Both the position numbers and the translations under genes were made by a program. From Acidobacteriaceae bacterium (GTDB taxonomy: Bacteria > Acidobacteriota > Terriglobia > Terriglobales > Acidobacteriaceae): 64,000 nt of DNA. Where the stretch lies: positions 1 through 64,000 of the forward strand of contig JAPWKG010000008.1 in NCBI GenBank assembly GCA_028283625.1, in the 5' to 3' direction. Within the stretch, counting starts at the first letter, position 1. Each line of letters starts with the position of its first letter. The notes beneath the pieces were generated by a model, which was not told the origin of the DNA, ran no database searches, and was given only the letters and a program-made list of their open reading frames with translations. Positions 18,129 through 26,598 of this stretch are shown here, in pieces.

Positions 18129-19349
18129 ATGTTGAAACAACGTCGACGTGGAATCGTCGTTTTCGGAATTGTTCTGGCGGCCGCAGCCGTGACGCTTGTC
18201 TTCCTTGGTATCTCTTCCCGCAAGCATGCGTTTGCAGCGTTGAACGATCGTACGGAAGCCTCCTCGGTGGAAGATGTGAGTGTTGTGATGCCGCAGCCTG
18301 GTGACTCAACCATCACGCTCGATCTGCCGGGCGACATCAGCGCCTGGTATGAAGCTCCCATCTATGCGCAGGTTTCCGGCTACGTGAAGATGTGGGATAA
18401 AGATTATGGCGCGCAGGTGCAGCGAGGCGATGTGCTTGCAACGATCAATACGCCAAAGCTCGATGCGCAGTTCAGTGCGGCGCAGGCCACGGTTGCAGTG
18501 GCTACCGCCAAGCGTGATCTTGCATCCCTGACCGCCAAGCGCTGGAAGAATCTTGAAGGCACGCAGGCGGTTTCCAAGCAGCAGGTGGACGTGCAGGCCG
18601 CCAACGCACGGACGGAGCAGGCTGAGCTGGAAGCAACGCAGCATGAGTTGGCTCAGTTCCAGGCAATGGAGGCGTTCCGCACCATTCGCGCACCGTTTGA
18701 CGGTATCGTGACGGCGCGTAAGGTGAACGTTGGCGATTTCGTCAGTGAGGCAGGTGGAGAGCTTGGCGACAAGGATGAGGCAACGGAGCTCTTCACTGTC
18801 GCTGACGTGCATAAGCTACGCATCTTTGTGAGCGTTCCCCAGGACTACATCGAGATCCTGAAAAAAGGAGTTACGGCCGATATCACGGTGCCGCAGTATC
18901 CGAACAAAGTCTTCCATGCGGAGTTCCTGACAGACGCCACAGCGCTGGACAAAGACTCGCGTACGGTCACAACCGAACTGGTCATGGATAACCCGGACAA
19001 TCAGGTTTGGCCCGGGTCGTATGCCACGGTGCACTTTCACGTACCGAACACACAGCATGCGTTGCTGGTTCCGGAAAACTCTTTGATCTTCCAGGAGCAC
19101 GGCGAGCAACTGGCCGTGGTGGATGCGGGCAACCACATCGCGATGAAGAGCGTGACAGTGGGGCGGAATCTTGGGCAGAACGTGGAGATCCTTTCCGGCC
19201 TAAACCCCGACGAGCATGTGGTGAACAATCCCTCAGCTGGTCTGCTTGACGGGGAGGTCGTTCATGTCGTGCCTCCAACGAAGGGATACAACGACGTTGC
19301 AGAGGTCACCCGCAAACCGCAAAGCAATCCTGCTGGCGAGGGGCAGTAA
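18129..19349 (+). CDS. RND periplasmic adaptor (membrane fusion protein)
   Basis: 406 residues. An N-terminal anchor (RRRGIVVFGIVLAAAAVTLVFLGI) is followed by a lipoyl-like half (PIYAQVSGYVKMWDKDYGAQ), an alpha-helical hairpin (AQATVAVATAKRDLASLTAK through LEATQHELAQFQAME), the second lipoyl half (TIRAPFDGIVTARKVNVGD) and beta-barrel segments. ATG 18129 lies 2 bp after the permease stop with GAGGGGG 10 bp upstream; the frame extends upstream within the permease gene but that part looks unrelated. It bridges permease and outer-membrane factor, forming the middle of a complete tripartite operon. Confidence 0.94.
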   Translation: MLKQRRRGIVVFGIVLAAAAVTLVFLGISSRKHAFAALNDRTEASSVEDVSVVMPQPGDSTITLDLPGDISAWYEAPIYAQVSGYVKMWDKDYGAQVQRGDVLATINTPKLDAQFSAAQATVAVATAKRDLASLTAKRWKNLEGTQAVSKQQVDVQAANARTEQAELEATQHELAQFQAMEAFRTIRAPFDGIVTARKVNVGDFVSEAGGELGDKDEATELFTVADVHKLRIFVSVPQDYIEILKKGVTADITVPQYPNKVFHAEFLTDATALDKDSRTVTTELVMDNPDNQVWPGSYATVHFHVPNTQHALLVPENSLIFQEHGEQLAVVDAGNHIAMKSVTVGRNLGQNVEILSGLNPDEHVVNNPSAGLLDGEVVHVVPPTKGYNDVAEVTRKPQSNPAGEGQ

Positions 19350-19353
19350 AACC

Positions 19354-20844
19354 ATGAGAAGACCAATCCGTGGAATAACGGCAGCGCTGGCTTCTTCTGC
19401 ATTCCTGCTGGCGGGATGCAATAAGCCGCCGAAGTACACTCCGCCCAAGATGGCGCTGGCTCCCAGCTGGTCGGGTGAAGGCGTTTTCAAAATAGCCACA
19501 CCGCAGGACGGTGCGTTACGCGGTGACTGGTGGACGTTGTTCGGTGATGCCGAGCTGAACATGCTTGAAGAGAAGGTCGCTGCTAATAATCCCGATCTGC
19601 AGGCTTCTGCTGAACGGTATACGCAGGCTCGCTATCTCATAACGGAGTCGAAGGCCGGGTTGATGCCCCACGTTGGCATGGGGGCGGATACGTCAGATAA
19701 CAAGAGCTCGGAGAATCGTCTCTTCCGCTCGCCGTACGATCCCTTGTATGGCACTGATGAAGGTTACGGAGGCGAAGCCTCGTGGGAGCCGGATATTTGG
19801 TCGAAGATTCGAAACACCACTCTGATGCGTAAGCAGCTCGCGCAAAGCACTGCGGCGGATCTGGCTCTTACCCGGCTAAGTCTGCAGGCGGAGCTAGCGG
19901 AGGACTATGTGGAGCTCCGCGGGCTCGACGTTCAGGATGCGGTCTATCATCACTCGATCGACTCTTATAAGAACGCCGTGCAGATCACGCAGATTCGTTT
20001 GAAGGGAGAGATCGCTCCTCGTTCGGATGTGACGCGCGCGGAGAATCAACTGAACAGTACTGAAGCGCAAGAGCTCAACCTGCGCATGCGGCGCGAGATT
20101 CTGGAGCACGCCATCGCGATTCTGACGAATCAGACGCCGACTGGATTTCACATTCCATCGGTCGAGACGTTCACCGTGCATGTGCCTTCCATTCCTGTGG
20201 GGGTACCATCCACCTTGCTGCAGCGGCGTCCGGATATTGCCAGTGCGGAGCGACGCATGGCGGCTGCGAATACGGATATAGGCGTTGCCAAAGCGGCGTT
20301 TTATCCGGATATCCGTATCAGCGCCCTGGCCGGATTCTCTGACAATGGCTTTGGTCTGGCAGATCTAGCCAACAGCTTATGGAGCTATGGTATGAGCGGT
20401 GCGCTTCCTCTGTTTGAAGGAGGCGAACGTCGTGCGGATCTTCAACGTAGCCATGCCGAATATAGGCAGGCGACCGATGAGTACCGCAGCACGGTGCTCA
20501 ATGCGTTTCGCGAAGTGGAGGACTCACTTTCGCGGCTGCGTTATCTCAGCGGAGAAGAGCAGAAGCGGCACCTTGCGACACAGGCTGCTCTGCAGACGCA
20601 GCAGATGCAGATGCAGCTTTACACCGGCGATCTGACAAGTTATCTCGAGGTGGTGACGGCGCAGATTGCAGCGCTTGACTCTCATCTTGCAGAGGTCGAG
20701 GTGCAAACGGACAGATTAGAGGGGGCGGTCAGTATGATCCGCGCATTAGGCGGTGGCTGGGATCTCACAAAGCTCCCGGCGCAGGATCATCAGGAGCCGA
20801 TGAAAGTACTGCAGTACAAGAATCTGGACCACCCAGCGTCCTAA
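19354..20844 (+). CDS. Outer-membrane efflux factor, NodT/TolC-like lipoprotein
   Basis: 496 residues with a lipoprotein signal (ALASSAFLLAGCNKPP; Cys at about residue 22) and the typical long coiled-coil helices and repeated halves of the outer-membrane factor family (NPDLQASAERYTQARY near 80, PSTLLQRRPDIASAERRMAA near 290, GALPLFEGGERRADLQRSHA near 350). It forms the channel through which the RND pump discharges. ATG 19354 follows the adaptor stop by 4 bp, with GAGGGG upstream. Permease, adaptor and channel are all present and intact, so the pump should be functional. Confidence 0.95.
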   Translation: MRRPIRGITAALASSAFLLAGCNKPPKYTPPKMALAPSWSGEGVFKIATPQDGALRGDWWTLFGDAELNMLEEKVAANNPDLQASAERYTQARYLITESKAGLMPHVGMGADTSDNKSSENRLFRSPYDPLYGTDEGYGGEASWEPDIWSKIRNTTLMRKQLAQSTAADLALTRLSLQAELAEDYVELRGLDVQDAVYHHSIDSYKNAVQITQIRLKGEIAPRSDVTRAENQLNSTEAQELNLRMRREILEHAIAILTNQTPTGFHIPSVETFTVHVPSIPVGVPSTLLQRRPDIASAERRMAAANTDIGVAKAAFYPDIRISALAGFSDNGFGLADLANSLWSYGMSGALPLFEGGERRADLQRSHAEYRQATDEYRSTVLNAFREVEDSLSRLRYLSGEEQKRHLATQAALQTQQMQMQLYTGDLTSYLEVVTAQIAALDSHLAEVEVQTDRLEGAVSMIRALGGGWDLTKLPAQDHQEPMKVLQYKNLDHPAS

Positions 20845-20868
20845 CAAGTGCTTCCAATGAAACGCGTT

Positions 20869-20909
20869 GCCTGTCTCACGTACGGTTCCGTGAGGCAGGC
20901 GTTTTTTTT
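20869..20909 (+). terminator. Terminator of the RND efflux operon
   Basis: GCCTGTCTCACG pairs with CGTGAGGCAGGC (one G-T pair) around a short loop and is followed by GTTTTTTTT (20901-20909). It sits between convergent genes, 7 bp before the stop codon of the minus-strand DUF779 gene. Confidence 0.9.
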
Positions 20910-20915
20910 CTGGAA

Positions 20916-21317
20916 CTAAATGCGGCCGGCGGCGCGCAGCTGCGCGATCTCTTCTGTGCTGAACACATGAGAACGCGTATGGAACTGCATGCCGTAGGGG
21001 CCTTCGAGCGAGAACGCATTGCCGAAGCCCTTGGTCGTGTCGATGATCAGTTGCGTGTGCTTCCAGTACTCAAACTGCGAGGCCGAGATGTAGAACGGCA
21101 CCTGACCGATGCTTCCAACCAGGACATCCCGGCTGCCGATGCGGAACTCGCCTTCGGGAAAGCACATCGGTGCGCTGCCTTCGCAGCAGCCGCCGGATTG
21201 GTAGAAGACGAGCTTGCCGTGGTCCTGTTGCAGCTTCTCGATCAGCTCCAGCGCGGCTGGAGTGGCAACGACCTGCTCCGGAAGGAGGGAGGCGTCTGTT
21301 ACAGATGCGTTGCTCAT
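20916..21317 (-). CDS. DUF779-family protein
   Basis: 133 residues, full length for the family. Recognisable segments are LVFYQSGGCCEGSAPMCF (adjacent Cys pair at about 44-45 and a third Cys), GQVPFYISASQFEYWKHTQL and NAFSLEGPYGMQFHTRSHVF. The clustered Cys and His could bind metal, but the family has no established activity. DUF779 genes are commonly found beside aldehyde dehydrogenases of the AcoD/ExaC type, as here, where the dehydrogenase lies two genes upstream in the same direction. No signal peptide, so cytoplasmic. It may assist aldehyde oxidation, which is inference from gene neighbourhood. Confidence 0.85.
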   Translation of the reverse strand: MSNASVTDASLLPEQVVATPAALELIEKLQQDHGKLVFYQSGGCCEGSAPMCFPEGEFRIGSRDVLVGSIGQVPFYISASQFEYWKHTQLIIDTTKGFGNAFSLEGPYGMQFHTRSHVFSTEEIAQLRAAGRI

Positions 21318-21362
21318 AAGGAACTCCAGTCTCGCTGATGCCGAAAGGGCAGTTGCGGTTAG

Positions 21363-22259
21363 TTAGAACGCATAGGTGATCGCGAATGCGGGACGATCCT
21401 TGGCCTTCAGGTCGACACCGGGCGAGATCTCGCCAGGTCCCTGCAGAATGCCAAAGTCCACGTTCAGCTTCATGGTTGGGCTTGGCAATACGCGCAAAGC
21501 ATACACCATGGTGGTGCGAATGTTGCCGGTAGGCAACTGGTCAGGATGGTGCGGCTGGCCAGCAACTTCAACACCGAGAATGATGGTGCTGTGTACAGGT
21601 CCCTGGAAGATGAAGGCTGCGTTGCCGAAGGCATAAGCACCCCAGTTTGGCGCGTTACCGCCAAGACCCCAAAGCTCCGAGTTGGTGCCGCGTACACCGC
21701 CGGTCAGCAGGATAGGCATGGGCTTGAGCTGCGTGATCGTTTTCGTCAGTGCAAGGTACACGTCGCCGTTTGTGGTGCTCTTATGCGTCAGAGCGCCGCC
21801 CACGTTCTGCACCTGGCTGCGGACCATAAAACCAGTTGCAACGGAGGGCATCCAGGCCTGATGCCACGAGTTTTCCTTAATCAGGATGCCCTTGGCATGA
21901 AAAGTATTGAAGCCTTCGTTCCACAGCGGGCTTAGCGTCGCGTTGTTGCCCTGCGCATGAAAGTCACGCGTGTAGCCGAATTCGATGCGGTTGGCAAAGC
22001 CGCTGGTAACGGAGAGCTGGCTGAAGGTTCCAAGAACATCGCCGCCGTTCAGGTAGTGATAAGACGCTACCGGAAGCGCGAAACGGTTCTTGGGGGTAGC
22101 AATGGTGTACGCCGTCGGCGTGACGAAGACACCGGTCTCGCCTTCCCAACCGAGGTTTTGTGCATGAAGAGCGGAGGGAGCGCTCAGCAACAGGGCGGCA
22201 AATAGCAGTGCAATTAGCCGCCCACCGATGCGTTTCGAAGAATTACTTTGGCCTTCCAC
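21363..22259 (-). CDS. Putative outer-membrane beta-barrel protein
   Basis: About 298 residues. A signal peptide (LIALLFAALLLSAPSALHAQ) precedes a region made of alternating, aromatic-rich strands (FALPVASYHYLNGGD, RIEFGYTRDF, GDVYLALTKTI, MVYALRVLPSPTMKLNVDF) ending in AFAITYAF with a terminal Phe, as in outer-membrane barrels. I do not recognise a named family with certainty; DUF3034- or phenol-porin (MetA)-like proteins are possibilities. GTG 22259 has AAGGA at 9-base spacing; TTG 22265 is the alternative. It sits between an aldehyde dehydrogenase and a DUF779 gene, so it could admit the alcohol or aldehyde substrate. Confidence 0.6.
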   Translation of the reverse strand: MEGQSNSSKRIGGRLIALLFAALLLSAPSALHAQNLGWEGETGVFVTPTAYTIATPKNRFALPVASYHYLNGGDVLGTFSQLSVTSGFANRIEFGYTRDFHAQGNNATLSPLWNEGFNTFHAKGILIKENSWHQAWMPSVATGFMVRSQVQNVGGALTHKSTTNGDVYLALTKTITQLKPMPILLTGGVRGTNSELWGLGGNAPNWGAYAFGNAAFIFQGPVHSTIILGVEVAGQPHHPDQLPTGNIRTTMVYALRVLPSPTMKLNVDFGILQGPGEISPGVDLKAKDRPAFAITYAF

Positions 22260-22343
22260 GTTCAAAATTCCTTTCTGGTCGCTAGAAATGGGGCAGACGT
22301 ACGATCCGTCTGCCCCCGTATTGTTGGCTGAGCCCTTTTGTTT

Positions 22344-23879
22344 TTAGAACAGGCCCAGCTTCTTGGTGCTGTAGCTGACGAGCTGGTTCTTGGTTTGCTG
22401 ATAGTGATCCAGCATCATCAGATGGTTTTCGCGTCCGATACCGCTCTGCTTGTAACCACCGAAGGCCGAGTGCGCCGGGTACATGTGGTAGCAGTTGGTC
22501 CAGACACGGCCGGCCTGAATGCCGCGGCCGAAGTGATACGCGCGATTGATGTTGCGCGTCCAAATACCGGAGCCGAGGCCGTAGAGCGTGTCGTTTGCGA
22601 TGGCAAGCGCTTCTTCATCGGTCTTGAAGGTCGTCACGGAAAGAACCGGTCCGAAGATCTCTTCCTGGAAGATGCGCATCTTGTTGTGACCCTTGAAGAT
22701 CGTCGGTTGAATGTAATAGCCGCCGGTCAGGTCGCCTTCCATCTTTGCGGCGTGGCCGCCGGTCAGCAGCTCTGCGCCTTCCTTCACACCGAGGTCGAGA
22801 TAGGAGAGGATCTTCTCGAACTGCTGCTGCGAGGCCTGTGCACCGATCTGCGTGGTGGGATCGAGCGGGTTGGCCTGACGGATCGCCTTTACGCGCTTGA
22901 GCGCGCGCTCCATGAAGCGGTCATAGATCGATTCGTGAATCAGGGCACGCGAAGGGCAGGTGCAGACTTCGCCCTGGTTGAAGGCAAAGAGAGCGAGGCC
23001 TTCAATGGCCTTGTCCACGTAGTCGTCATCTTCATTCATGACGTCTTCGAAGAAGATGTTGGGCGACTTGCCGCCGAGCTCCAGCGTCATCGGAATGATG
23101 TTTTCCGAGGCGTACTGCATGATGAGTCGGCCGGTTGCGGTCGAACCCGTGAACGCGATCTTGTTGATACGCGGGTTGGTGGCCAGTTCCTTACCGACTT
23201 CGCGTCCGAAGCCGTTGACGACGTTCAGAACGCCGGCAGGCAACAGGTCGCCGATCAGTTCCATCAGCACAAGGATCGAAACCGGTGTCTGCTCTGCGGG
23301 CTTGAGCAGGATGCAGTTGCCAGCAGCCAGAGCCGGAGCGAGCTTCCAGGCAGCCATCAACAGCGGGAAGTTCCAGGGGATGATCTGACCGACTACGCCG
23401 AGAGGCTCGTGATAGTGGTAGGCCACGGTTTCGTGATCGATCTCGGAGATACCGCCCTGCTGCGCGCGGATTGCACCAGCGAAGTAGCGGAAGTGGTCTG
23501 CACAGAGGGGAACGTCCGCTGCCGTGGTCTCGCGGATCGGCTTACCGTTGTCCCAGGTTTCGGCGGCGGCCAGCAGGTCGACGTTCTCTTCAATACGCTG
23601 AGCGATCTTGATGAGAATGTTGGAACGGTTGGTGACAGAGGTCTTGGCCCATGCGTCCTTCGCCTTGTGGGCTGCATCCAGTGCCTTTTCGATATCGGCG
23701 GCACCCGAGCGGGGGATTTCGCAGAGGGTCTTGCCGGTGACCGGCGTCAGATTCTCAAAGTACTGGCCGGAAACGGGTTCCACCCATTCGCCGCCAATGA
23801 AGTTGCCGTACCGCTTTTTGAAAGGAACGTGAAAGCCGTAGTGTGCGGGGTCGATCTTGACTTCTTCCAGGGTTGCCAT
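22344..23879 (-). CDS. NAD(P)-dependent aldehyde dehydrogenase (AcoD/ExaC type)
   Basis: 511 residues. Hallmarks in order: PWNFP with Asn170, KPAEQTP with Lys193 for cofactor binding, FTGSTATG in the Rossmann fold, [11 protein letters not shown] with general base Glu267, and nucleophile Cys306 in GEVCTCPSR. It oxidises aldehydes to acids in the cytoplasm; the closest types act on acetaldehyde and short-chain aldehydes. ATG 23879 has AAGGAG 9 bp upstream; the longer frame adds only a basic, non-conserved segment. Downstream are a probable barrel and a DUF779 protein in the same direction, and divergently an AcoR-like regulator across a TGTCGC-rich gap, which marks it as an inducible alcohol/aldehyde module. 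Confidence 0.95.
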   Translation of the reverse strand: MATLEEVKIDPAHYGFHVPFKKRYGNFIGGEWVEPVSGQYFENLTPVTGKTLCEIPRSGAADIEKALDAAHKAKDAWAKTSVTNRSNILIKIAQRIEENVDLLAAAETWDNGKPIRETTAADVPLCADHFRYFAGAIRAQQGGISEIDHETVAYHYHEPLGVVGQIIPWNFPLLMAAWKLAPALAAGNCILLKPAEQTPVSILVLMELIGDLLPAGVLNVVNGFGREVGKELATNPRINKIAFTGSTATGRLIMQYASENIIPMTLELGGKSPNIFFEDVMNEDDDYVDKAIEGLALFAFNQGEVCTCPSRALIHESIYDRFMERALKRVKAIRQANPLDPTTQIGAQASQQQFEKILSYLDLGVKEGAELLTGGHAAKMEGDLTGGYYIQPTIFKGHNKMRIFQEEIFGPVLSVTTFKTDEEALAIANDTLYGLGSGIWTRNINRAYHFGRGIQAGRVWTNCYHMYPAHSAFGGYKQSGIGRENHLMMLDHYQQTKNQLVSYSTKKLGLF

Positions 23880-24014
23880 TGTTCTGCTTCTCCTTGTTCT
23901 CTTGCGTTTCTCACTTGCTTTTTGCTGCTTGCTTCGCAGGTCCATCTGCGAAGGGGAAATCTCTCCAACGCGGGTAAATACTCTTCCCCGCCTCTAACCG
24001 TTGTCATGCGTCGC

Positions 24015-24078
24015 TGTCGCGGCATGTCGCAGAAAGCGACATGCGTCTCATGAAATGCCGCCCGGATAAATGTCGACA
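24015..24078. promoter_or_regulatory. TGTCGC half-site array, candidate AcoR-like operator
   Basis: Between the divergent aldehyde dehydrogenase and regulator genes, TGTCGC occurs at 24015-24020 and 24025-24030 (10 bp apart, one helical turn) and inverted as GCGACA at 24036-24041. The latter two belong to a perfect 9-5-9 inverted repeat, GCATGTCGC-AGAAA-GCGACATGC (24022-24044). A palindromic TGTCGACA follows at 24071-24078. This looks like binding sites for the neighbouring regulator. I found no -24/-12 sigma-54 promoter on the dehydrogenase side. Confidence 0.65.
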
Positions 24079-24088
24079 GGTCATAGTG

Positions 24089-25165
24089 ATGGGGAGTATT
24101 TTGAGGTCTGTAAGGAGCTACGAGCCGATTCCGGCGGTAAGACGTCCTATGCCATCTGGTGCTTTAGAACCCCGACAACCGTTTCACGAAGTCATTCAAG
24201 CGTCCTGGCAACGCTGCCGCCAATCCGGTCTTGGGCCGCATTGGCACGTTCACCAGGACCCGTTGACCCCCATGAAGCTGCGCGAACATCAGTCGCAGAA
24301 TCAGCAGCTTCGCCGCCTTGCGCTGCGGGAGATGAGCCTGCTGGAGCATACGCTCTGCGGCGCTGGACGCATTCTGATGCTGGCCGATGCGACCGGCGTC
24401 ATTCTGGATTCGCAAGGCGACAACACCTTCCTGGGAAGAGCCCGCACTGTAGCGCTTATGCCTGGTGCGACATGGGCTGAGCAGATGACCGGGACCAATG
24501 CGATTGGAACCGCGATTATCGAACATCGGTTTCTGCAAGTGACGGGACGACAGCACTTCTTCGACGAGAACTGCTTTCTTTCCTGTCAGGCGATGCCGAT
24601 TATGTCGCCCTCAGGCGGTCTGGCGGGTGTGTTGAACCTCTCAGGCGACGTTCATATCTCCCTGCACTCGGCGGGCCGGCTTGTGCGACAGGCTGTCGCA
24701 CACATTGAGCACAGCTGGGTGGAGGAAACTGCCACGGACATCATCGTGCGCCTGCACCAGCATCCTGCATGGCTGGGCACTCCGGAAGAAGGTGTGCTGA
24801 CCTTCCATGATGGATTGCTTACGGGCGCGAACACCCACGCCCTGGTGTATCTGGGATTGGCGCCGTTGGCGATTCATTCCGCGCGCTGGGAAGAGATCTT
24901 TCAGCAGCGTCCGCAGCTGGGTCGTCGCGAACTGCATCGCCTGCATCACTCCGGTCTTTTCTATGCCGAAATCTCACGCGCTTTTGCGGCGGGTGCCAGA
25001 ATCGCGGCAACGGAAGTAGCGCATGTGGGGCCGGAAAGCCTTGCGGATCTGCGGGATGAAGCGTTGCGTCGTGCTGTGTCCGCGGAGAACGGCAACCTTT
25101 CCGCAGCGGCGCGTCGCCTTGGGATTCACCGCAGTACGTTGTACCGCCGTCTCGGGAAGCAGTAA
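24089..25165 (+). CDS. GAF + Fis-HTH regulator, AcoR-like without AAA+ domain
   Basis: About 358 residues. The N-terminal half resembles the sensory region of AcoR-type activators (EVIQASWQRCRQSGLGPHW, ILMLADATGVILDSQGD, GATWAEQMTGTNAIGTAI, a GAF fold), and the C-terminus is a Fis-type helix-turn-helix (NGNLSAAARRLGIHRSTLYR). The sigma-54-contacting AAA+ domain normally between them (GAFTGA, Walker motifs) is missing; a shorter linker takes its place. It therefore cannot activate sigma-54 polymerase in the usual way and may act as a sigma-70 activator or repressor. ATG 24089 is chosen because the upstream frame starts inside the palindrome 24022-24044; ATG 24149 is also possible. Divergent from aldehyde dehydrogenase, its probable target. 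Confidence 0.82.
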   Translation: MGSILRSVRSYEPIPAVRRPMPSGALEPRQPFHEVIQASWQRCRQSGLGPHWHVHQDPLTPMKLREHQSQNQQLRRLALREMSLLEHTLCGAGRILMLADATGVILDSQGDNTFLGRARTVALMPGATWAEQMTGTNAIGTAIIEHRFLQVTGRQHFFDENCFLSCQAMPIMSPSGGLAGVLNLSGDVHISLHSAGRLVRQAVAHIEHSWVEETATDIIVRLHQHPAWLGTPEEGVLTFHDGLLTGANTHALVYLGLAPLAIHSARWEEIFQQRPQLGRRELHRLHHSGLFYAEISRAFAAGARIAATEVAHVGPESLADLRDEALRRAVSAENGNLSAAARRLGIHRSTLYRRLGKQ

Positions 25166-25182
25166 GAGCGCGCGCTGCGTCG

Positions 25183-26598
25183 TTATGTTGCCACGGGCAG
25201 CGTGATGATGCAGCGTGCTCCGCTTCGCAGCGACGGGTCAAAGCGGATGCTTCCGCCAAGCCGTTCGACGATTAATTTCGTGATGGACAGTCCCAGGCCG
25301 GTGCCGTTGTTTGCGACAGTATGCGTCGGAGTTCGGGTGAAAAAGCGGTCGAAGACGCGGTCCTGTTCTCCTTCAGCGATTCCCGGTCCTTCATCTTCAA
25401 TCACAAGCTCAATGAGGTTGGGGTGTTCCGGCTTCTGCGCGTAGACAACATCCAGCACGGAATCTTCGTCGGCGAACTTCACGGCGTTGTGCAATACGTT
25501 CATCACCGCTGTGCGCAGCAAAGTACGCTCCGCGCGCACGAGAACATCGTTTGGGGCGGATGAGCTGATGCGCACACGCATACGTTTTTCCTCAAGGAGA
25601 ACTTCCAGCAACGTGAGTGACTCAGCGACGACCTGCTGCAGTGGCCAGGCTGTTTCCTGTTGCACGCTCTGCATCGCCTCAGCGCGTGAGAGAAGAAGCA
25701 GGGCATCGACGGTGTCGTTGAGCCGCGCGGAAGACTCGAGAATATCGCCGAGCGCTTCGCGATAAACCGCTTCGGGCTGAGGCTCCGCAAGCGCCACTTC
25801 ACCTATGGTTCGCATAGCCGCGATCGGCGTGCGCAGCTCATGGGAGGCGTCTGCGGTAAAGCGTTGCAACTGTTCAAAGGACTGCTGCAGTCGGTCGAGC
25901 AGATGATTGAAGATCTGCGCCAGGCGGCCGAGCTCGTCGTGTTCGTTGTGAACCTGCAGGCGCTCTTGTAGGTTGCGAGCAGTGATCGTTCGTGCACGAT
26001 TGGCCATCTCGTCCAGCGGCAGCAGCGCCCGTTTGGCGATACTTTGCCCTGCGACTCCGGCGAGCAGCAGCGCTGCGGGGATCGCGATCAGAAGGATCAG
26101 GAAGAACTGAAACATGCGTTCGTGCAGCAGCGTGATGCGGTAGCCAAGACGAATGAGCAGCTGCTTGCCCTGCATGCCGTGAATGTGGCTGATCAGCAAT
26201 GCGTGTGAGCCGTCGGCGAGCCGCGTGATGCGTTCGTTGAAGCTTTTATCGCCTTCTCCTGCGTGCGGGGCTCCGCCAAGCTCCATGCCATGCAGTGTGG
26301 GGCTGCGGTACAGCACGGTACCGGAGCCGTCGCGCACCTCCATCAAGCGATCGATGAGCAGGTGAGAGTGCGGACGGGAGTAATAATCCTGATGGAGTTG
26401 CAGCTGGCCATTGGCGTCGAAGTAGAAGAGACCTTCAACGGTGACAACTTCCTGCACTTCGTCGTGCACGATTTGTTTGGTGAGTACGACGTACTGGAAG
26501 GCAAAAACGATTCCGGCGTAGACGAGCAATACCGCTGCCAGTACCGCGATGTACCAGAGGGTCAGGCGTGTGCGCAGATTGATGAGCAGAGGTTTCAT
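25183..26598 (-). CDS. Sensor histidine kinase (HAMP-HisKA-HATPase)
   Basis: 471 residues. TM1 about 13-38 and TM2 about 163-184 bracket a periplasmic sensor of some 125 residues. A HAMP linker follows, then the HisKA helix DASHELRTPIAAM with phospho-acceptor His253, and the ATPase with EDEGPGIAEGEQDRVFDRFF and GTGLGLSITKLIVERLGGS. It is coupled to the upstream OmpR-type regulator by an ATGA overlap (26595-26598). The sensor region is His-rich in places (HSHLLIDR, SHIHGMQG), which would suit metal sensing as in CusS-like kinases, but this is inference. It converges on the aldehyde regulator gene with only 17 bp between stops and no visible terminator. Confidence 0.93.
   Translation of the reverse strand: MKPLLINLRTRLTLWYIAVLAAVLLVYAGIVFAFQYVVLTKQIVHDEVQEVVTVEGLFYFDANGQLQLHQDYYSRPHSHLLIDRLMEVRDGSGTVLYRSPTLHGMELGGAPHAGEGDKSFNERITRLADGSHALLISHIHGMQGKQLLIRLGYRITLLHERMFQFFLILLIAIPAALLLAGVAGQSIAKRALLPLDEMANRARTITARNLQERLQVHNEHDELGRLAQIFNHLLDRLQQSFEQLQRFTADASHELRTPIAAMRTIGEVALAEPQPEAVYREALGDILESSARLNDTVDALLLLSRAEAMQSVQQETAWPLQQVVAESLTLLEVLLEEKRMRVRISSSAPNDVLVRAERTLLRTAVMNVLHNAVKFADEDSVLDVVYAQKPEHPNLIELVIEDEGPGIAEGEQDRVFDRFFTRTPTHTVANNGTGLGLSITKLIVERLGGSIRFDPSLRSGARCIITLPVAT

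Noticed and set aside
23880-24040. Sigma-54 (-24/-12) promoter for the aldehyde dehydrogenase
   Set aside because: No GG-N10-GC arrangement with TGGCAC/TTGC context was found on the minus strand.
22338-24053. 571-residue plus-strand open frame opposite the aldehyde dehydrogenase
   Set aside because: It is antisense to a gene with intact catalytic motifs, has no recognisable domain, and its openness follows from the high GC and codon bias of the real gene.
24041-24088. Earlier ATG for the AcoR-like regulator
   Set aside because: The ATG is the end of a perfect inverted repeat, has no ribosome-binding site, and the added residues are not conserved in style.
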